DNA from: an uncultured Prevotella sp. | GTDB lineage: Bacteria; Bacteroidota; Bacteroidia; Bacteroidales; Bacteroidaceae | Length of the DNA: 10,056 nucleotides | Assembly (NCBI GenBank): GCA_946998295.1 | Contig: CAMPYS010000045.1 | Location: 1 to 10,056, forward strand | Direction of reading: 5' to 3' | Shown here: piece by piece, positions 5,881 through 10,056 of the stretch | Position numbering within the stretch: position 1 is the stretch's first letter | Layout: every line of letters starts with the position of its first letter | Made by a program: the position numbers and the translations under genes | The notes under the pieces: generated by a model | What the model saw: only the letters and a program-made list of their open reading frames with translations | What the model was told of the DNA's origin: nothing | Database searches by the model: none

Positions 5881-6897
5881 ATGAAATATAGCATAATAGT
5901 TCCAGTTTTTAATAGACCTGAAGAAGTAGATGAACTCTTAGAAAGTCTTTTATCGCAGGAGGAAAAAGATTTTGAAATTATTATAGTTGAAGATGGTTCA
6001 ACTATACCTTGCGAAGAAATTTGTAAAAAGTATAGTAAACAACTTGATATACATTACTTTTTTAAATCAAATTCAGGACCAGGTCAAAGTAGAAATTATG
6101 GTGCTAAATATGCTAAAGGAAAATATTTACTTATATTAGACTCTGATATAATTATTCCTAAAAACTATCTATCTGAAATAAATAAAGAATTAGATAAATC
6201 TCCTACTGATGCTTTTGGTGGCCCAGATAAACTACACGACTCTTTTTCAAACATACAAAAAGCTATATCATATTCTATGACCTCTTTTCTTACTACTGGA
6301 GGTATACGAGGAGGAAAGCGAAAGTTAGACAAGTTTTATCCTCGCTCGTTTAATATGGGTATTCGTAGCGATGTATATAAAGAATTGGGCGGTTTTGCCG
6401 ATATGAGATTTGGAGAAGATATAGATTTCTCGATACGAATATTTAATGCGGGCAAACGTTGTAGGCTTTTTCCAAAAGCATGGGTCTGGCATAAACGAAG
6501 AACTGACTTTAAAAAGTTTTGGAAACAGGTTTATAATTCTGGAATAGCACGTATAAATCTTTATAAAAAATATCCTGAATCGCTAAAAATTGTACATCTT
6601 TTACCTATGTTATTTACTATAGGTGTTGTACTAATGTTGTGTTTATCAGTGGTAGGATTTATAATTAATAATAAACTTATAGGATTTATACCTATAGCGC
6701 TTCTTTTTGTGTACTATATATTAAATGTATTATTTAGTATACTGTTTTTTCATAACATAAAAGCAAATATACTATCTGGAGTAGCTGCATATATTCAGTT
6801 GTTTGGTTATGGATGCGGTTTCTTAAATGCATGGTGGAGACGTTGTGTGAACGGGAAAAAGAGCTTTAGTGCTTACGATAAAACTTTTTATAAGTAA
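5881..6897 (+). CDS. Family 2 glycosyltransferase with C-terminal membrane segments
   Basis: Transfers a sugar from a nucleotide-sugar donor to an unidentified acceptor, probably a lipid-linked or surface glycan on the inner side of the membrane. It has 338 aa from the ATG at 5881. The GT-A fold begins at once with SIIVPVFNRPEEVDELLESL (4-23). It continues with IIIVEDGST (33-41), GPGQSRNYGA (66-75), the DxD-type metal/nucleotide site LDSDI (86-90) and the acceptor-side GEDIDFS (178-184). Hydrophobic segments at about 239-262, 266-291 and possibly 297-317 follow. An upstream in-frame ATG at 5836 lies inside the efp terminator and adds 15 residues before the fold, so it is unlikely. No other glycan genes are nearby, so the substrate cannot be inferred. 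radC starts 16 bases downstream. Confidence 0.9.
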   Translation: MKYSIIVPVFNRPEEVDELLESLLSQEEKDFEIIIVEDGSTIPCEEICKKYSKQLDIHYFFKSNSGPGQSRNYGAKYAKGKYLLILDSDIIIPKNYLSEINKELDKSPTDAFGGPDKLHDSFSNIQKAISYSMTSFLTTGGIRGGKRKLDKFYPRSFNMGIRSDVYKELGGFADMRFGEDIDFSIRIFNAGKRCRLFPKAWVWHKRRTDFKKFWKQVYNSGIARINLYKKYPESLKIVHLLPMLFTIGVVLMLCLSVVGFIINNKLIGFIPIALLFVYYILNVLFSILFFHNIKANILSGVAAYIQLFGYGCGFLNAWWRRCVNGKKSFSAYDKTFYK

Positions 6898-6913
6898 TCT
6901 CTTTTTTATATGT

Positions 6914-7603
6914 ATGGATAAGAAGTTGACTATAACCGAGTGGGCTGAAGAAGATAGACCTCGTGAAAAACTGATGCGACTTGGTGCTGAAGCTTTATCC
7001 AATGCAGAATTGTTAGCTATCTTAATAGGTTCTGGCTCTACTAAGGAAAGTGCTGTAGAACTTATGAAACGTATAATGGCTGACTGTTCTAATAACCTTA
7101 ATAGTCTTGGAAAACTATCTATAAACAATTTAATTACATATAAAGGAATAGGATTAGCTAAAGCTATTACAATTATTGCAGCCTGTGAACTTGGTAAACG
7201 TAGGCAAGCATCTACTATTGAAGATAGGCCAGAGCTTAACTCAGCTTTGGCTATATATGATTATATGCATACTAAGCTACAAGATTTAGATGTTGAAGAA
7301 GCATGGGTTTTGTTACTAAACCCAAGATACCGACTGATAAGTGAAAAACGTATATCTCACGGAGGACTTACAGCTACAACTGTAGATATTAGGTTGATAA
7401 TGAAAGAAGCGATATTAAAAAATGCTACGGTTATAGTTCTTATTCATAATCATCCAAGTAATAATCCACATCCGAGCCGTGAAGATGATAAGCTCACAAA
7501 AAGATTAAACGATGCTTGTAACTTCATGAATATCTTTTTACTTGATCATGTTATAATAGTAGATGGAACTTATTATTCATATAGAGAAGAAGGTAGAATT
7601 TGA
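6914..7603 (+). CDS. radC: RadC family protein (JAMM/MPN domain)
   Basis: A 229-aa protein with the standard RadC layout. The N-terminus (MDKKLTITEWAEEDRPREKL) and a helix-hairpin-helix region (about 64-96, with YKGIGLAKA) precede a C-terminal JAMM metalloprotein domain. The metal-site motif is intact: H178-N-H180-P-S, then S188 and D191. The family was first linked to DNA repair, but that role has been questioned and the true function is unresolved. An in-frame GTG start at 6869 would overlap the glycosyltransferase end by 29 bases and add a hydrophobic stretch foreign to the family, so the ATG at 6914 is chosen. The 16-base gap suggests co-transcription with the glycosyltransferase. Confidence 0.94.
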   Translation: MDKKLTITEWAEEDRPREKLMRLGAEALSNAELLAILIGSGSTKESAVELMKRIMADCSNNLNSLGKLSINNLITYKGIGLAKAITIIAACELGKRRQASTIEDRPELNSALAIYDYMHTKLQDLDVEEAWVLLLNPRYRLISEKRISHGGLTATTVDIRLIMKEAILKNATVIVLIHNHPSNNPHPSREDDKLTKRLNDACNFMNIFLLDHVIIVDGTYYSYREEGRI

Positions 7604-7619
7604 TTAAAAACTGGTTAAA

Positions 7620-7651
7620 TTGGTATACAATATGTTTTTTTATTAACTTTG
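7620..7651 (+). promoter_or_regulatory. Putative argS promoter
   Basis: TTG (7620-7622) and TAACTTTG (7644-7651), separated by 21 bases, fit the Bacteroidetes -33/-7 pattern. The -7 box lies 30 bases before the argS ATG, predicting a short leader. It is the best two-part match of this pattern in the window. Confidence 0.65.
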
Positions 7652-7681
7652 CAAGTTATATAAAAGAAAAAATATATTGAT

Positions 7682-9502
7682 ATGATTATAGAAAACCAAC
7701 TAACAAATGCAGTAATTGTTGCGATAAAAAAACTATATGGTAAAGATGTATCAACCTCAGATATTCAACTTCAAAAAACACGTACAGATTTTGAAGGAAA
7801 TATCACTCTCGTAACATTCCCTTTACTAAAAATTTCACATAAAAAACCTGAAGCTACAGCAATAGAAATAGGAGAATATTTAAAATCTAATTGTAGTGCT
7901 GTAGAAAAATTTAATGTTGTTAAAGGTTTTCTTAATATTGTTATATCAAATGCAGCATGGATAGAGTTATTGAACACTATTGATAGTGATGAAAAATTTG
8001 GTGAAAAAAGTCCAATGCCAAACAGTCCTTTAGTAATGGTAGAATATTCATCTCCAAATACAAATAAGCCATTGCACTTGGGGCATGTACGTAATAACCT
8101 TTTGGGCTGGTCTCTATCTAAAATAATGGAGGCTAATGGTAACAAAGTCATAAAAACTAATATTGTAAACGATCGTGGTATCCATATATGTAAATCAATG
8201 TTAGCATGGTTAAAATGGGGTAAAGGTGTAACGCCAAAAGAAATAGGTAAAAAAGGAGACCATTTTATAGGTGACTTTTATGTGGCATTTGACAAACATT
8301 ATAGAGAGGAAGTAAAGAAACTTACAGATAAATTTATAGCAGAAGGCGAAGCAGAAGATAAAGCCAGAGAACGAGCAGAAAAGGAATCACCTTTAATGAA
8401 AGAAGCACATGAAATGTTAATAAAATGGGAAGGTGGTGATAAAGATGTACGCAATTTATGGAAAACAATGAACAATTGGGTATATGAAGGCTTTGATGAA
8501 ACATACAAGAAACTTGGTGTATCATTTGATAAAATATACTATGAAAGCCAAACATATCTAATAGGAAAGAAAAAAGTTCAAGAAGGACTGAAGAAAGGTC
8601 TATTTATAAAAAAAGCGGACAATTCTGTTTGGGCAGATCTTACCAAAGAAGGATTAGACCAAAAATTACTATTAAGAAGTGATGGAACTTCTGTATATAT
8701 GACTCAAGATATAGGTACTGCAGAAATGCGTTTTAATGATTTTCCTATTGATAAGATGATATATGTAGTAGGTAACGAACAAAACTATCATTTCCAAGTC
8801 TTATCAATTATTCTTGACCGTTTAGGGTTTAAATGGGGAAAAGACCTTGTACATTTTTCGTATGGTATGGTAGAATTACCAAATGGAAAAATGAAGAGTC
8901 GTGAAGGAACTGTTGTTGATGCAGACGATTTAATTACTTCAATGATAGAAAATGCAAAAAAATTAAGTACTGAAAAGGTATCAAAATTAGAAAATATTAC
9001 CGAAGAAGAAAAGAACGAAATTGCGAGAATTGTAGGATTAGGCGCATTAAAATACTTTATTCTTAAAGTAGATGCACGTAAAAATATGATGTTCAATCCT
9101 GAAGAGTCAATAGATTTCAACGGTAATACAGGTCCATTTATTCAATATACGTATGCAAGGATACGTAGTATCTTACGTAAGGCTGAAGAAAGTGGGGTAA
9201 GTATGCCTAATACATTATTTAATAATGTTAATATAAATGATAAGGAAATACAACTTATACAAAAGTTGAGTGATTATGCTGGTGTTATTGCTCAAGCTGG
9301 TATAGATTATAGTCCAAGTGGAATAGCCAATTACTGCTATGAATTGACAAAAGAATTTAATCAGTTCTATCATGATTATAGTATTCTAAATGCTGATACG
9401 GATGAAATAAAGATAGCACGATTAGTACTCGCTAAAAATGTTGCTAAGATAATAAAAAATGGTATGGATAAACTTGGAATAGAAGTACCTGAAAGAATGT
9501 AA
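7682..9502 (+). CDS. argS: Arginyl-tRNA synthetase
   Basis: A cytoplasmic class I aminoacyl-tRNA synthetase that attaches arginine to tRNA-Arg using ATP. The 606 aa are slightly longer than E. coli ArgS (577). The N-terminal additional domain (about 1-90) precedes the Rossmann catalytic core, with the HIGH motif as HLGH (132-135) inside EYSSPNTNKPLHLGHVRNN. The KMSKS loop is replaced by GKMKSREGT (402-410), as is common in ArgS. The DALR anticodon-binding domain begins around TGPFIQYTYARIRS (483-496) and runs to the end. A lysine- and glutamate-rich insertion at about 205-255 may account for the extra length. Transcription probably starts at the promoter 30 bases upstream. The RNase H-like gene follows after 30 bases. 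Confidence 0.97.
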   Translation: MIIENQLTNAVIVAIKKLYGKDVSTSDIQLQKTRTDFEGNITLVTFPLLKISHKKPEATAIEIGEYLKSNCSAVEKFNVVKGFLNIVISNAAWIELLNTIDSDEKFGEKSPMPNSPLVMVEYSSPNTNKPLHLGHVRNNLLGWSLSKIMEANGNKVIKTNIVNDRGIHICKSMLAWLKWGKGVTPKEIGKKGDHFIGDFYVAFDKHYREEVKKLTDKFIAEGEAEDKARERAEKESPLMKEAHEMLIKWEGGDKDVRNLWKTMNNWVYEGFDETYKKLGVSFDKIYYESQTYLIGKKKVQEGLKKGLFIKKADNSVWADLTKEGLDQKLLLRSDGTSVYMTQDIGTAEMRFNDFPIDKMIYVVGNEQNYHFQVLSIILDRLGFKWGKDLVHFSYGMVELPNGKMKSREGTVVDADDLITSMIENAKKLSTEKVSKLENITEEEKNEIARIVGLGALKYFILKVDARKNMMFNPEESIDFNGNTGPFIQYTYARIRSILRKAEESGVSMPNTLFNNVNINDKEIQLIQKLSDYAGVIAQAGIDYSPSGIANYCYELTKEFNQFYHDYSILNADTDEIKIARLVLAKNVAKIIKNGMDKLGIEVPERM

Positions 9503-9532
9503 GCTAAATATTTATGTTTACAAAATACTATT

Positions 9533-10000
9533 GTGAAGAAATTATTTAATCCGCCTGAATATCGTAACGACACAGTATTACCACTCGAACCAGATGTTTG
9601 TTCTAATGCTTGGGCTGTCGATGCTGCTTGTTCAGGGAATCCAGGTCCAATGGAATACAAATGTATAGACTTAAGAACAGGAGAACAGATATTTCATTAT
9701 GGACCAATTTATGGAACAAACAACATAGGAGAGTTTTTGGCTATCGTACACGCACTTGCATTAATGAAAAGAATGAATATAAGTGATAAAGTTATATATA
9801 GCGATTCGTATAATGCAATATTATGGGTCAATAAAAAGAGATGTAAGACAACATTAGAAAAAAATATTAAGACTATAGAACTTTACAATATTATACATAG
9901 AGCAGAATCTTGGCTAAAAAGTAATAAAATAATTACTCCTATTATAAAATGGGAAACAAAACGATGGGGAGAAATCCCTGCAGATTTTGGACGTAAATAA
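9533..10000 (+). CDS. RNase H-like protein (type 1 fold)
   Basis: A 155-aa protein with the RNase HI active-site pattern: D30 in AVDAACSGNPGP, E67 in NNIGEFLA, D91 in VIYSDSYN and D151 in WGEIPADFGRK. RNase HI cuts the RNA strand of RNA-DNA hybrids such as R-loops and lagging-strand primers. All four acidic residues are present, so activity is plausible. It lacks the N-terminal hybrid-binding domain of viroplasmin-type RNases H and instead has about 25 uncharacterised residues (LFNPPEYRNDTVLPLEPD). The start is a GTG; no in-frame ATG exists before the catalytic core, so GTG is required. It lies 30 bases after argS with no visible terminator between, so it is probably co-transcribed, and it ends at a strong terminator. 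Confidence 0.88.
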   Translation: MKKLFNPPEYRNDTVLPLEPDVCSNAWAVDAACSGNPGPMEYKCIDLRTGEQIFHYGPIYGTNNIGEFLAIVHALALMKRMNISDKVIYSDSYNAILWVNKKRCKTTLEKNIKTIELYNIIHRAESWLKSNKIITPIIKWETKRWGEIPADFGRK

Positions 10001-10001
10001 C

Positions 10002-10041
10002 AAAAAAGAGGGTGTGTCAAAATGTACACATCCTCTTTTTT
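10002..10041 (+). terminator. Bidirectional-looking terminator after the RNase H-like gene
   Basis: GAGGGTGTGT (10008-10017) pairs with ACACATCCTC (10026-10035), a 10-bp stem with one G-U, around an 8-base loop. It is flanked by AAAAAA (10002-10007) and TTTTTT (10036-10041), which extends the stem. It begins 2 bases after the stop codon, so it should end the argS-rnh transcript. Confidence 0.85.
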
Positions 10042-10054
10042 ATGCACAAAGCCT
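10008..10054 (-). repeat. 47-bp repeat, copy 2 (inverted copy of 1420-1466)
   Basis: The reverse complement is identical to 1420-1466 over 47 bases, including the hairpin, the T tract and the following atgcacaaagcct. The window ends two bases later, so whether the similarity resumes further out cannot be seen. Confidence 0.85.
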
Positions 10055-10056
10055 AG

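Noticed and set aside
8788..9120. Minus-strand ORFs opposite argS (also 7771-8151, 8299-8508 and 8334-8555)
   Set aside because: Antisense to a well-conserved gene, with no family resemblance or start context.
1..10056. CRISPR array, toxin-antitoxin, phage or defence genes
   Set aside because: No regularly spaced repeats and no candidate small gene pairs or phage-like proteins were seen on either strand.

Overview
The window looks like an AT-rich chromosomal segment from a member of the Bacteroidetes, most likely Prevotella or a close relative. This rests on protein character (EF-P, Ddl, L34 and the PASTA-RluD-Ddl cluster all have a Bacteroidetes look), on the near-absence of Shine-Dalgarno sequences, and on several upstream regions carrying the Bacteroidetes-type -7 box TAnnTTTG. 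The genus is inferred from recalled families, not from a search.

Left part (1-1768). A complete-looking IS256-family insertion sequence (about 2-1288) with imperfect terminal inverted repeats and one intact minus-strand transposase. It is followed by a gene-free stretch with a strong hairpin, a 47-bp repeat that doubles as a terminator, and a minus-strand tRNA-Arg(CCU).

Middle part, minus strand (1768-5020). Read in transcription order: rpmH (ribosomal protein L34, 51 aa) with its own promoter and terminator, then a compact three-gene unit with its own promoter. That unit encodes a membrane-anchored PASTA protein, an RluD-type 23S rRNA pseudouridine synthase and D-alanine--D-alanine ligase. 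The first and last point to the cell wall: PASTA domains bind peptidoglycan-type ligands and Ddl makes the D-Ala-D-Ala dipeptide.

Right part, plus strand (5248-10000). efp (elongation factor P, divergent from rpmH) ends in a clear hairpin. It is followed by a membrane-associated family 2 glycosyltransferase, radC, argS with its own promoter, and a short RNase H-like gene ending in a terminator.

The most unusual structural signal is a perfect 47-bp inverted repeat (1420-1466 and 10008-10054). Each copy contains a terminator hairpin placed just downstream of a gene (tRNA-Arg and the RNase H gene), and the identity extends well beyond the hairpin, so it looks like a dispersed repeat family. One edge of the window is at an IS end and the other is inside this repeat, so the window may be a whole contig broken at repeats. 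Apart from these elements the content is ordinary housekeeping. I see no CRISPR array, defence system, prophage or other novel multi-gene system.
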